Source: Halanaerobium hydrogeniformans
Lineage (GTDB): Bacteria > Bacillota > Halanaerobiia > Halanaerobiales > Halanaerobiaceae
Assembly: GCF_000166415.1 (NCBI RefSeq)
Contig: NC_014654.1
Span: 620,001 to 684,000, forward strand
Length of the DNA: 64,000 nucleotides
Direction of reading: 5' to 3'
Both the position numbers and the translations under genes were made by a program. The stretch's first letter is position 1. The number at the start of each line of letters is the position of its first letter. Shown piece after piece: positions 28,906 through 37,600 of this stretch. Under the pieces are notes generated by a model. That model had not been told where the DNA came from. It saw nothing but the letters and a program-made list of their open reading frames with translations, and ran no database searches.

Positions 28906-30819
28906 GTTTGCCTGGCATGAATATTTGCTAATCAGTGAAAGTCTGATGTGGGGGTTGATAGTGCCAACCACTAGCTGAAGACAAGGGTGTCCATCGTAAG
29001 GTGGAATCTGAAGGAAGTTGGAGGCAAAGCTTCGGTCTGAGGGATACGAACTGTATAAAAGGCACAATCCTGTGGATGAGTTTGCCATACAAAACAAAGT
29101 CCAAAACTATTCAAGACAGGAAGTGTAAATACAGCAGATAGATGGAGTGAAAGCAAATATTCTTAACCAGGGAAGGTCTGACAGTAAATTGTGAGGATGA
29201 ATTTCTAAGCAATAAACTCTGCAGTAATGCAAGAACTGAACTGTCAGAATGCAGCAGAAGTCATAGTAGATTGGTGGATATATACACTAATTGAAGGATG
29301 AAACATTAGGAGGTTTCTTAAATTTGAACAACTCGACGGAAACACATAGAAAGCAGACAACTTCATATGAAGGCTGCTCTCAGGAGGAGAGGCTGGAAGC
29401 TGGAAGTAATGAGAGAGTGCAGAGTGTTTCTGCGGCGTTGCCGAAGAAAAGAAACGGTGAAAAGGCAGACTCCAGTAATCTGATGGAGAAAATTCTTGCA
29501 GCTCCAAACCTGAATAAGGCATATAAAAGAGTTGTAGGAAATAAAGGCAGCCATGGTATTGATGGGATGAGTGTAGATGAACTTCTACCCCTCCTTAAAA
29601 GAAACGGCAGTCAACTTCTGAAAGATATACTGGAAGGTAATTACAAACCACAGGCAGTAAGAAGGGTAGAAATACCTAAGCCTGGTGGTGGAGTAAGACT
29701 ACTTGGTATTCCAACAGTAATAGATAGAATGATTCAACAGGCAATAACACAACAGCTGACGCCAATATTTGACCCAGGATTTTCAGAATACAGTTATGGA
29801 TTCAGACCTGGAAGAAATGCACATCAGGCAGTAAATAAAGCTAAAGAATATATCAATGATGGTTATACATGGGTGGTCGATATCGACCTTGAAAAGTATT
29901 TTGATACTGTTCAACATGATAAACTAATGTCTTTAGTAGCCAGGAAAGTGCAAGATAAAAGGGTACTGAAACTAATAAGAGCTTATCTTAACGCAGGAGT
30001 AATGATTGATGGTTTAATTAAGAAAACAGATGAAGGTTGTCCACAGGGCGGGCCTTTAAGTCCGTTACTTAGTAACATAATGCTGGATGAACTGGATAAA
30101 GAACTGGAAAAACGCAATCATAAATTCTGCCGCTATGCTGATGATAGTCAGATCTATGTCAAAAGCAGAAAAGCGGCCAAAAGAGTTATGAAGAGCTTGA
30201 CGGTATTCATTGAAAAGAAACTGAAACTCAAAGTCAATGCAACAAAAAGTGCAGTCGGCAGACCCTGGAGAAGAAAATTCCTGGGGTTTTCATTCTACAA
30301 TAGTAAAGGTGAAGTAAGGGTTAGAGTCCACCCAAAATCAATCAAGAAAATTAAAGCAAAAATAAGAGCACTCACATCAAGAAGTAAGCCCTGGACAATG
30401 AAATATCGTTTTAAGAAGTTAAAGCAGACGATTACAGGCTGGGTCAGCTACTATAAAATAGCTGATATGAAAAGTAATATGAGAACTCTTGACCAGTGGG
30501 TAAGACGAAGAATAAGAATGTGCTACTGGAAACGGTGGAAGAGAATCAAAACTCGTTTTAGGATGCTCAGGAAACTGGGTATTAAAGAAACCAAAGCTTG
30601 GGAATATGCTAACACAAGAAAAGGCTACTGGAGAATATCCAATAGCCCAATACTTGCAAGAACCTTTACTAACCAGTTCTTAAAGAAACTGGGATACTTT
30701 AGTTTTACAGAAAGATATGCACAAGTAATTAATTCTTAATGAACCGCCCAGTACCGAACGGTAAGCTGTGGTGGTGTGAGAGGACGGGAAATAAATTAAT
30801 TATTTCCCTCCTACTCGAT
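28906..30819 (+). mobile_element. Group II intron (about 1914 bp) carrying a maturase/RT gene
   Basis: The 5' end is placed at GTTTGCCTGGCATGA, a variant of the GTGYG intron start, followed by domain I motifs well known from bacterial introns (GTGCCAACCACTAGCTGAAG, GGGTGTCCATCG). The 3' end carries domain V (GAACCGCCC ... GTGGTGTGAGAGGACGG, from 30740) and domain VI ending in CTACTCGAT, with the branch-point A at 30813, seven bases from the end. It sits directly downstream of a terminator hairpin, the known target preference of class C introns; class itself is not proven. Exact ends could shift by a few bases. Confidence 0.88.
29324..30739 (+). CDS. ltrA: Group II intron reverse transcriptase/maturase
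   Basis: A 471-residue intron-encoded protein needed for splicing and retrohoming. Reverse transcriptase motifs are present in order: GIDGMSVDEL, KPGGGVRLLGIPTVIDRMIQ, YGFRPGRNAHQAV, DIDLEKYFDTVQHDKL, GCPQGGPLSPLLSN and catalytic CRYADDSQIY. The maturase (GIIM) domain follows (FKKLKQTITGWVSYYKIADM...WKRWKRIKTRFRML). No HNH endonuclease domain is visible at the C-terminus. TTG 29324 is preferred to TTG 29291 because AGGAGG lies 10 bp before it. The frame is intact, so the intron may be active. Confidence 0.92.
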   Translation: MNNSTETHRKQTTSYEGCSQEERLEAGSNERVQSVSAALPKKRNGEKADSSNLMEKILAAPNLNKAYKRVVGNKGSHGIDGMSVDELLPLLKRNGSQLLKDILEGNYKPQAVRRVEIPKPGGGVRLLGIPTVIDRMIQQAITQQLTPIFDPGFSEYSYGFRPGRNAHQAVNKAKEYINDGYTWVVDIDLEKYFDTVQHDKLMSLVARKVQDKRVLKLIRAYLNAGVMIDGLIKKTDEGCPQGGPLSPLLSNIMLDELDKELEKRNHKFCRYADDSQIYVKSRKAAKRVMKSLTVFIEKKLKLKVNATKSAVGRPWRRKFLGFSFYNSKGEVRVRVHPKSIKKIKAKIRALTSRSKPWTMKYRFKKLKQTITGWVSYYKIADMKSNMRTLDQWVRRRIRMCYWKRWKRIKTRFRMLRKLGIKETKAWEYANTRKGYWRISNSPILARTFTNQFLKKLGYFSFTERYAQVINS

Positions 30820-30845
30820 TCTAAATTAAAGAGGGAGTGAGATAA

Positions 30846-31031
30846 ATGGGAAAATTTAAATTTGATGTTAACTGGATGGAAAGACACGGTGGTAGTTTGG
30901 TGGTCGAGGCTGATAGTAAGGAGGAAGCTCTTAATTTACTGAAGGCTGACGAGAATAGATTACTTGAGATTATGGTGGACAAATATGGTGTTGAGACTTT
31001 TGTTTATGTAAGTGGAGTTACTATTGTTTAA
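30846..31031 (+). CDS. Small hypothetical protein (61 residues)
   Basis: Begins 26 bp after the intron's 3' end with a good ribosome binding site (AGGGAG). The protein is FKFDVNWMERHGGSLVVEAD then SKEEALNLL, a beta-alpha pattern often seen in small phage and plasmid proteins, but I do not recognise a family. It is followed by the ArdC-like and Gam-like remnants, so it probably belongs to the same mobile-element relic. Confidence 0.55.
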   Translation: MGKFKFDVNWMERHGGSLVVEADSKEEALNLLKADENRLLEIMVDKYGVETFVYVSGVTIV

Positions 31032-31162
31032 GGTGAGGTTGTTGGTGATTCTATTGTAGATCTTACTAATAATATGTATAAAGCTGAAATTGATTTGTCT
31101 TGATGTGAGATGGTTCTTTTGTTAGGCTCTGTCTTTTTAAAACTCTTACTTCTCATCTTAAT

Positions 31163-31201
31163 GAGAGGACCTGGTTAACTTGTGGTCCTCTCTTCTTTTT
31201 T
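31163..31201 (+). terminator. Rho-independent terminator
   Basis: gagaggacc pairs perfectly with ggtcctctc around a 12-base loop, followed by TTCTTTTTT. It ends the unit of the 61-residue gene. Confidence 0.88.
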
Positions 31202-31235
31202 ATTAGTGGTATTAAAAACGAAAGGATATTCTATT

Positions 31236-31835
31236 ATGTCAAAAAAGAAAACAGCTAAACTTTTAGAAAAGCTAAATGAAAAAATTGATCAGGTTCAAGG
31301 CTCTGAAGAATTTAAGGAGATACTTGCTTTCTTTTCTAAGTTCCACAATTACTCTTATCATAATAGCCTGTTGATTTTGACGCAGAAATCTGAAACTATA
31401 TTTGTGGCAGGATATAAACAGTGGTAGAAAAAGTTTGATCACCACGTAAAAAAGGTGAAAAAGTAATAGCTATATTAGCTCCTTTTACCTACAAGAAAAA
31501 AGTTAAAAAGACTAATCTTAACTCTACCCCTGATGATGAAGAACGCTAACGACACTGAAAAAGCCTGCATATTAGCCCATGAAATTGCTCATGAGCTCCT
31601 TCATATTAAGGATAATAAAAATAAATCAAAGCTTACTAAAGAAGTTCGAGAAATGGAAGCAGAAGCAGTCTCTTTTGTGGTGATTGATTGCTTTGGTATA
31701 GAAACTAAATCCGAAAAATATCTTGCTTTATACAAAAAAATCTATGACCTGATGAATAGTTTAAAAAAGATCAGCAAGATGAGTGAAAAAATGATCGACT
31801 ATATTTTAGAGCAGCTCAAATTAAAAGAGAAATGA
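31236..31835 (+). pseudogene. Decayed ArdC-like (ssDNA-binding / M78-like peptidase) gene
   Basis: The 5' part encodes the start of an ArdC-type N-terminal domain (FHNYSYHNSLLILTQ, ending at GYKQW) and then TAG at 31425. The family's next motif continues after the stop (KKFDHHV) but shifts frame in an A-run at 31448-31453, giving KKGEKVIAILAPF. A further frame change near 31530 leads to the zinc-peptidase-like part with HEIAHELLH and EMEAEAVSFVVIDCFGIET. The middle is also shorter than usual. With one nonsense codon and two frameshifts the gene is dead. ArdC-like proteins are typical of plasmids, ICEs and phages, where they protect incoming DNA. Confidence 0.78.
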
Positions 31836-31889
31836 ATCCAACCAGCTGATTATTTTATTAGTGAATTAGAATTCAAAAAGGAGGAAATT

Positions 31890-32446
31890 ATGAATAACAA
31901 CGTAAAGAAACTGGAAACCAATGAGCAGCAAGAAAAAAATGAAGGCTTTGTAGTGGATAATGACAATAAAGCTATCTGGTGTCTTAGGAAGATAAGGCAT
32001 TTCAAAAGTAAGCAGCAGAAAAATAAAGAGCTAGCACAAAAACAGATTGAAGAAATAGAAAAAGAAATCAGAAAGGTGGAAGAATGGTTAGAAGGTGAGA
32101 ATTCTAAACTGGACAACAGCATCGAGTTTATGAAAACAAAACTTTTTGCTTATGCTCAAACTTTGAAAGAAGATAATCCAGAGCTAAAAACCCACAAGCT
32201 ACCTTTTGGTCAGCTGCAGTTTAGAAAGAAACGCCCGAAATGGAAGTATGATAACGATAAGCTGTTGGAGTTTGCAGAGAAAAGTCTTAAGGATACTGTT
32301 AAAATCAAGAAGTTGTGGATAAGAGGAAGTTGAAAAAGAAGGTGAAAGTGGTAGACAGCCTTGCTGTGGTAGAGAAAACTGGAGAAGTCGTGGAAGGAGT
32401 AGAGATTATAGAAAGACCAGAAGAATTTAAGGTAAAAGTTAAGTAA
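31890..32446 (+). pseudogene. Phage Gam/Gp157-like host-nuclease inhibitor, frameshifted
   Basis: The first frame encodes 147 residues: a coiled coil (QIEEIEKEIRKVEEWLEGEN, a Gam/Gp157-type pattern), KLPFGQLQFRKKRPKWKYDN and then a short out-of-frame tail to a stop at 32333. The continuation is in a different frame: KLKKKVKVVDSLAVVEKTGE then VEGVEIIERPEEFKVKVK, the expected C-terminus of this family (TGE-V-VEGV-E). Loss of one A near 32310 (caagaag) explains the break. Good ribosome binding site AAGGAGG. Third gene of the phage/plasmid-like relic after the intron. Confidence 0.7.
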
Positions 32447-32542
32447 GATAACTACCAGGCAGCTTGTAGCGGGGTTGCTCTGGTTTTAATAGATATTTTT
32501 CTTTGCTTCAATTAACTTTCATTCTTTTTATGCAAAAAACTC

Positions 32543-32660
32543 TTTTAGTGAATGGGAATCAATTAAAGAAAAAAATATTATACTTTCGGGTAATATCTAA
32601 AAACAACTTAAATTGTTATACTTAAATATATATAATCTTATACCATATGACAACATATGA
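32543..32660 (+). promoter_or_regulatory. Upstream region R2 of the adhesin gene (homologue of R1)
   Basis: Near-duplicate of 22973-23090. It includes TATAAT at about 32630, with a poor -35 (TTAAAT) 17 bp upstream, and ends at the adhesin's ribosome binding site. Conservation between the two copies in a non-coding stretch suggests a promoter or leader with regulatory function. Confidence 0.5.
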
Positions 32661-32673
32661 AGGGAGAGAAAAA

Positions 32674-35592
32674 ATGAAATATGTATCAACTATAATCATT
32701 GCTTTATTAATTTTATTAATTTTTTTAACATTAGCTTCCCCTATTTTAGCAGAAGAGTTTGATAGAGCAGCAAGAATTAATCTAAGGGGAATTACTGGAG
32801 ATGATTTTATTGCTCAAGCAGGAGTGCTTTACCCCTTTAGGAATAGGGAGGATTCTCTCTGGTATTCTGATGTGAGGTATCGGTTTAGTGATGATGATAT
32901 TGACGAATGGAATTTGGGTTTAGGCTATAGAAGAAAGTTAGATAATTATGATAACAGATTAGCAGGAGCTTATATATTTAGAGACAGGCGAAATGAGTTC
33001 GATCACTACTGGGATATGTGGACCTTAGGTGGAGAAATTCTAACAGATCAGTGGGATTTTAGGTTAAATGCCTATATAAGTGATGATGATGAAGTATTAG
33101 CACCTGGTAGTACTGTTGGTGGCGGTGGATTGGATGTAAATGATAATCAAGAATTAATTTTGACTTTAGGTAATGAGCTATATTATAAGTCGATGGATGG
33201 GTTAGATCTTGAATTTGGTAGAAGATTTACAGAAACAGATTCAATATTTAGAAATGTCGGTGTTTATGGTAGGTTATTTAGATTTTCTGAAAGTGATACT
33301 CCTACTATAACAGGTAGGCAGATAAGAATAGATAAGCAGTTTGGAGATGTAAATAAAACCAACTGGAAATTAGGTGCCATGTGGAGAGATGATAATGTGA
33401 GAGATAGCAAAGTAGAAGCTACTTTTGCAGTATCTATTCCTTTTGGAAGAAGCACAGCAGCAGAAGTAGAAAAAGAAGATAAAACAAAAGCAGATATTTT
33501 GGAAGCCAGAATGACAGAACAGCCAGAAAGGGATTTAGATATTGTAGTAGGAAAAGCAGTTGTTGAGAATGGTATGGCTGGAGAAGTAATAGTAGTTGAA
33601 AATCCTGTTTTAAAAGGTGAATCTATAAGAGTATGGTATGTAACAGGTGATGGGGAGTATTTTGCTTCAGGCTCAAAAGATGATCCGATTAGAATAGAAA
33701 GAATTGAATATACTGGAGATGCTCCTAAAGAAGGAGATATTATAGTTTTAAGTGGTGCAAGTGGAGATATATTGTTGAATTCAGGTAATATTACAACATT
33801 AGGAATACCTGATCTGGATTTTATAGAACTTAAAGACTATCAGCAGTTGATTTCTAAAAGAGGTTATGCTGTAGTGAAAACTGAAGTTTCAGGTGAATTA
33901 AAAGAATTTGAATTCAGACCAAATGTAGAGCAGGCAACTTTAAAAATTAATGGTGGTTTTACTGGTGATGGTGCTATAATACTAAATCAATACAATACTG
34001 TTTCAGGATTAGATATAGTTAATAATAGCTTAGAAATATATGATAACAATACCGAGACAGATATATATAAAGGTATTTATCAGCAAACATTAGATGTTAA
34101 TAATGCTCCTGATATCAGAGATAATAAAATAGAAAACTTTGATATTGGTATATTCTTTGAAGAAATAGCGGGATCCAATAACCAAGATAAGATAGATAAT
34201 TTGAGAACATTTGATACAGAATACGAAAAAATGAATGAAATAACTGGAGCAAAGATTGTAGCTGTCCATGACCATTTAATAAGAGACTGGTATGATTTAA
34301 ATTCAGTGAGATACAACTTAGCTGGAGTTTATATAATGAAAGGTAATTTAGATTCTGATACAGCTGGATATGATCAGTTAGCCAGTGAAAATGCTAATGA
34401 AAACAAGGGATGGGAACCTTTAGGAGATGATAATGAAAAGTTTTCTGGACATTTTGATGGGCAAGTTTATGAGATAAGTAATCTATATATCAGTAGAACA
34501 ACAGAACGCGAAGTTGGTTTATTTGGATATATTGAAAGTGGTTCTTTTATTGAGAATGTGGGCTTAATAAATGTTGATGTCGAAGGTGGAGATTATAACG
34601 TAGGTTCACTAGTTGGCCGTAATGATGATGGAAAGATAGCAAACAGCTATGCAGCAGGTAATGTTGCAGGAGATAATAATGCAGGTGGACTGGTTGGACG
34701 GAATAATGGAATTATAGTAAACAGCTATGCAGAAGTTGATATTACAGGAAATGACCTTGTAGGCGGACTGGTTGGTTATAATTTTGATGGGGCAATAGAT
34801 AACAGTTATGCAGCAGGTGATGTTAAAGGAAGACAAGAAGTAGGTGGACTGGCAGGCTGGAGTTATAAGGGAACGATAGATAACAGCTATGCAGTAGGTG
34901 ATGTCACAGGAAATGAACGTGTAGGTGGACTGATTGGACGGAATGATGGTGGAACGATAAAAGAAAGCTATGCAACTGGTAATGTTATTACAGGAACAAA
35001 TACTTATTCAGCTCATTTAGGTGGATTGGTTGGAGACAACGAAAATGGAGCGATAGTAAAAAGTTATGCTGAAGGTGATGTTACAGGAATGAATGATGTG
35101 GGTGGACTAGTTGGACGGAATAAGGATGGACTGATAAAAGAAAGCTATGCAACAGGTAATATTGAAGGAGAACGTAGAGTAGGTGGACTGGTTGGATGGA
35201 ATAGAGATAATGCAACGTTAGAGAACAGCTATGCAACAGGCAATGTTACAGGAACGGTTGAAGATGTAGGTGGATTGGTTGGATACAATTATTTAGGAAC
35301 AATAGAAAACAGCTATGCAGCAGGTAATGTTACAGGAGATAATAATGTAGGTGGATTGATTGGACGGAATAATGATGATGAACAAACAAATAACAGTTAT
35401 TGGGATATTAATTCTTCAGGCCAAAAAACATCAGCTGGTGGAGAAGGTAGAACTATAGAAGAAATGATACAACAAGATACATTTGAACCAGAATGGGATT
35501 TTGAGGATAATTGGGTTATAATTGATGGAGAAAGTTATCCATATCTTCAATGGCAGGGAGAGGAAAATATTCCTTATCCACCTGCTGGCTAA
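32674..35592 (+). CDS. Inverse-autotransporter-like adhesin with GLUG-repeat passenger
   Basis: A 972-residue exported protein: signal peptide (1-25), then an N-terminal barrel of about 260 residues (AARINLRGITGDDFIAQAGV, WNLGLGYRRKLDN, LAGAYIFRDRR, ATFAVSIPFG) with the alternating amphipathic pattern of the intimin/invasin inverse-autotransporter domain. A beta-helix-like linker follows (about 300-560), then GWEPLGDDNEKFSGHFDG leading into ten GLUG repeats (about 643-915) and a short tail ending LQWQGEE. This order means the barrel holds the passenger outside the cell. ATG 32674 is chosen for AGGGAGAG upstream rather than ATG 32647. A 5' stub of a paralogue lies at 22620. Intact. Confidence 0.8.
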   Translation: MKYVSTIIIALLILLIFLTLASPILAEEFDRAARINLRGITGDDFIAQAGVLYPFRNREDSLWYSDVRYRFSDDDIDEWNLGLGYRRKLDNYDNRLAGAYIFRDRRNEFDHYWDMWTLGGEILTDQWDFRLNAYISDDDEVLAPGSTVGGGGLDVNDNQELILTLGNELYYKSMDGLDLEFGRRFTETDSIFRNVGVYGRLFRFSESDTPTITGRQIRIDKQFGDVNKTNWKLGAMWRDDNVRDSKVEATFAVSIPFGRSTAAEVEKEDKTKADILEARMTEQPERDLDIVVGKAVVENGMAGEVIVVENPVLKGESIRVWYVTGDGEYFASGSKDDPIRIERIEYTGDAPKEGDIIVLSGASGDILLNSGNITTLGIPDLDFIELKDYQQLISKRGYAVVKTEVSGELKEFEFRPNVEQATLKINGGFTGDGAIILNQYNTVSGLDIVNNSLEIYDNNTETDIYKGIYQQTLDVNNAPDIRDNKIENFDIGIFFEEIAGSNNQDKIDNLRTFDTEYEKMNEITGAKIVAVHDHLIRDWYDLNSVRYNLAGVYIMKGNLDSDTAGYDQLASENANENKGWEPLGDDNEKFSGHFDGQVYEISNLYISRTTEREVGLFGYIESGSFIENVGLINVDVEGGDYNVGSLVGRNDDGKIANSYAAGNVAGDNNAGGLVGRNNGIIVNSYAEVDITGNDLVGGLVGYNFDGAIDNSYAAGDVKGRQEVGGLAGWSYKGTIDNSYAVGDVTGNERVGGLIGRNDGGTIKESYATGNVITGTNTYSAHLGGLVGDNENGAIVKSYAEGDVTGMNDVGGLVGRNKDGLIKESYATGNIEGERRVGGLVGWNRDNATLENSYATGNVTGTVEDVGGLVGYNYLGTIENSYAAGNVTGDNNVGGLIGRNNDDEQTNNSYWDINSSGQKTSAGGEGRTIEEMIQQDTFEPEWDFEDNWVIIDGESYPYLQWQGEENIPYPPAG
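34600..35420 (+). repeat. Ten tandem GLUG repeats (about 78-96 bp each)
   Basis: Degenerate repeat encoding the unit VGGLVGRNxxGxIxNSYAxG plus DVTG, with core SYAxGxVxG and GLVG conserved in each copy; period about 26-32 residues. Typical of secreted adhesins; variable copy number is possible. Confidence 0.88.
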
Positions 35593-35643
35593 AAAAAAAG
35601 AAAACCCTACTAAAGAAATATTAATTATCATTTATAGTAGGGT
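35592..35643 (-). terminator. Hairpin terminator, oriented for minus-strand transcription
   Basis: accctacta (35604-35612) pairs perfectly with tagtagggt (35635-35643). On the minus strand the stem is followed by TTTTCTTTTTTTTT, so it stops transcripts coming from the right, i.e. the BY-kinase operon now separated from it by IS copy B. On the plus strand it may still act weakly for the adhesin gene. Confidence 0.7.
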
Positions 35644-35728
35644 GACCGTTAGGTTATTTGTGGATCGGGTATAATTAATTAAACAGTTTTTTCTCGGACA
35701 TGATATAATAAGATAATAACAAACTAAA

Positions 35729-36016
35729 ATGGAGGAAAATATCATGCCTACAAAATATCCTGAAGAAATCAAAAGAAAAGTTGTTGCTCTGGCCAATAAT
35801 GGTAAAAATCAAACTGAAATACTCAATGAATATGGAATGGCAAGGTCCACACTTCATAAATGGATAAAAGACTATAATAACTCAGGTTCATTCAGCGCTA
35901 AAGATAATAGATCTGATAAAGAAAAAGAATTAATTAAATTACAAAAAGAAAACAAGCAGTTAAAAATGGAGAATGATATTTTAAAGCAAGCGGCGCTGAT
36001 AATGGGACGAAAGTAG
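35729..36016 (+). CDS. IS3-family OrfA (copy B)
   Basis: 95-residue HTH plus leucine-zipper protein, identical to the copy A and C products. Slippery heptamer T TTA AAG at 35980-35986 lies in the overlap where the -1 frame (...FKASGADNGTKVAVIK...) is open into orfB. GGAGG precedes the ATG. Confidence 0.93.
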   Translation: MEENIMPTKYPEEIKRKVVALANNGKNQTEILNEYGMARSTLHKWIKDYNNSGSFSAKDNRSDKEKELIKLQKENKQLKMENDILKQAALIMGRK

Positions 36017-36057
36017 CAGTTATTAAGGCAAACAGGGATAAATACAGTATTAGCGCC

Positions 36058-36855
36058 ATGTGCAGAGCACTCAATATATCAAGGGGTATGATCTATTATA
36101 CCCCTAAAGAAAAACAGGTTGATGTTGAACTAGAAAGCGAAGTGATTTCCATTTACAAAGCAAGTAGAAATCACTATGGAACCAGAAAAATCAAAAGAGA
36201 ATTAGCTAAAAAAGGTTATCAGGTGTCCAAGCGAAGAATAGGTAAAATAATGAAAAAATATAATCTAGTTTCTACTTATACTAAAAAACAATACAAAGTT
36301 CATTCTCCAAGCTGTAATGAAGATAAAATTGCCAATATTGTAAACAGAGAATTTAACAAAGAAGAAGCTCTAGACGTTGTTGTCAGTGATTTAACCTATG
36401 TTAATGTAAAAGGAAAATGGAACTATGTCTGTCTGATCATAGATCTCTTCAACCGTGAATTTGTTGGTTATGCAGCAGGTAAAAAGAAAAATGCCGAATT
36501 AGTAACTGAGGCTTTTAAAAGTATTAAAAGACCACTAAATCAAATTAATATTTTACATACTGATAGAGGTAATGAATTCAAAAATAAAGCTATCGATGAT
36601 ATTTTAGTCAGGTTTGATATTGAGCGTTCTTTAAGCAATAAAGGATGCCCATATGATAATGCAGTGGCAGAAGCAGCCTTTAAAGTAGTTAAGACTGAAT
36701 TTGCTTATGACAGAATATTTAACAGCTTTGAAGAGCTGGAATATGAGCTATTTGACTATGTTAACTGGTATAATAACCACAGAATCCACGGGTCGTTAGA
36801 TTACCTAACACCTGTTGAATATAGATATTTAATGTTCGATAAAAAATTGTTGTAA
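36058..36855 (+). CDS. IS3-family OrfB, DDE transposase (copy B)
   Basis: 265-residue catalytic part identical to copies A and C, with DDE residues in SDLTY, HTDRGNEF and AVAEAAF. Expected to be made mainly as a frameshifted OrfAB fusion because the ATG has no good ribosome binding site. Confidence 0.93.
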   Translation: MCRALNISRGMIYYTPKEKQVDVELESEVISIYKASRNHYGTRKIKRELAKKGYQVSKRRIGKIMKKYNLVSTYTKKQYKVHSPSCNEDKIANIVNREFNKEEALDVVVSDLTYVNVKGKWNYVCLIIDLFNREFVGYAAGKKKNAELVTEAFKSIKRPLNQINILHTDRGNEFKNKAIDDILVRFDIERSLSNKGCPYDNAVAEAAFKVVKTEFAYDRIFNSFEELEYELFDYVNWYNNHRIHGSLDYLTPVEYRYLMFDKKLL

Positions 36856-36886
36856 AAAGTATTGACAATCCATTTGATTTTAATAA

Positions 36887-37600
36887 TTATTCTTCACCAT
36901 AATAGTAATAGTTTTCATAAGTATAATAAGAGCTTTTATTGACAGGATATTTATTTAATATAGTACCTAAGATATTTGCTTCTACCTGCTCTAAACGCTG
37001 TTGAGCTTTTTGAAACACATCTTTGCGGGTTTCATTACATTCAGCTGTAATAATAACTCCATCAACTTTTTGTGATAAAAGCACTGCATCTGTAACAGGT
37101 AAGATTGGTGGAGCATCAATTATTATAATATCTGCTTTTTCTTGTAAATTTTCTAATACTTTACTCATTCTTTTTGAACCAAGCATTTCAGCTGGATTCG
37201 GTGGGATAGGACCGGCAGGTAATATATAAAGCCCGCTTTGATCACATTTAGCAGTTAATTCCTCAAGATTTTCTTTTTCACCAGAAAGATAAGAGCTTAA
37301 TCCCTGAAAATTGGGAAGACCAAATAATTGGTGCAGCATTGGTCTTCTCAAATCTGTATCAAGCAAATAAGTTGTATTACCTGTCATTGCAAATGTTATA
37401 GCTAGATTAGAAGCCATAGTTGACTTACCAACACTTTTTTCCGCTCCAGTTATCATTATGATTTTAAGATCTTCATCTGGACTCATGAATTGAAGATTAG
37501 TCCTTATAGTTCTAAAGGCCTCTGTGGCTGGTGATTTAATATGGTGGAGAGCGACCAGTTTGTCACTGTTTAATTCACTTTTTTTATTTTTCTTTTTCAT
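36887..37600 (-). CDS. Bacterial tyrosine kinase (CpsD/CapB/YwqD type)
   Basis: A cytoplasmic BY-kinase that autophosphorylates a C-terminal tyrosine cluster and controls polysaccharide chain assembly together with its membrane activator Wzz. Seen: Walker A GAEKSVGKST, Walker A' LLDTDLRRP, Walker B IIIIDAPP, and the Tyr-rich tail SSYYTYENYYYYGEE. 237 residues. The start ATG 37600 overlaps the end of the Wzz gene by 17 bp; the ORF could begin at 37615, but that ATG overlaps the GAGGAGG ribosome binding site. Last gene of a four-gene minus-strand operon. Confidence 0.92.
   Translation of the reverse strand: MKKKNKKSELNSDKLVALHHIKSPATEAFRTIRTNLQFMSPDEDLKIIMITGAEKSVGKSTMASNLAITFAMTGNTTYLLDTDLRRPMLHQLFGLPNFQGLSSYLSGEKENLEELTAKCDQSGLYILPAGPIPPNPAEMLGSKRMSKVLENLQEKADIIIIDAPPILPVTDAVLLSQKVDGVIITAECNETRKDVFQKAQQRLEQVEANILGTILNKYPVNKSSYYTYENYYYYGEE

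Larger units (their letters stand above)
35661..36872 (+). mobile_element. IS3-family element, copy B (1212 bp)
   Basis: Same ends as copy A (TGGATCGGG ... GACAATCCA) and same length. It is flanked by TTTG direct repeats (35657-35660 and 36873-36876), consistent with a target duplication of four bases. It inserted between the end of the BY-kinase gene and that operon's terminator. Confidence 0.93.

Noticed and set aside
28858-29554. Several minus-strand ORFs of 60-90 codons inside the intron 5' region
   Set aside because: They overlap the structured RNA domains of the group II intron and its RT gene, and their products show no recognisable motif.
34600-35420. Regular repeats that could suggest a CRISPR array
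   Set aside because: Units are degenerate, keep an open reading frame and encode GLUG motifs; there are no unique spacers of constant length.
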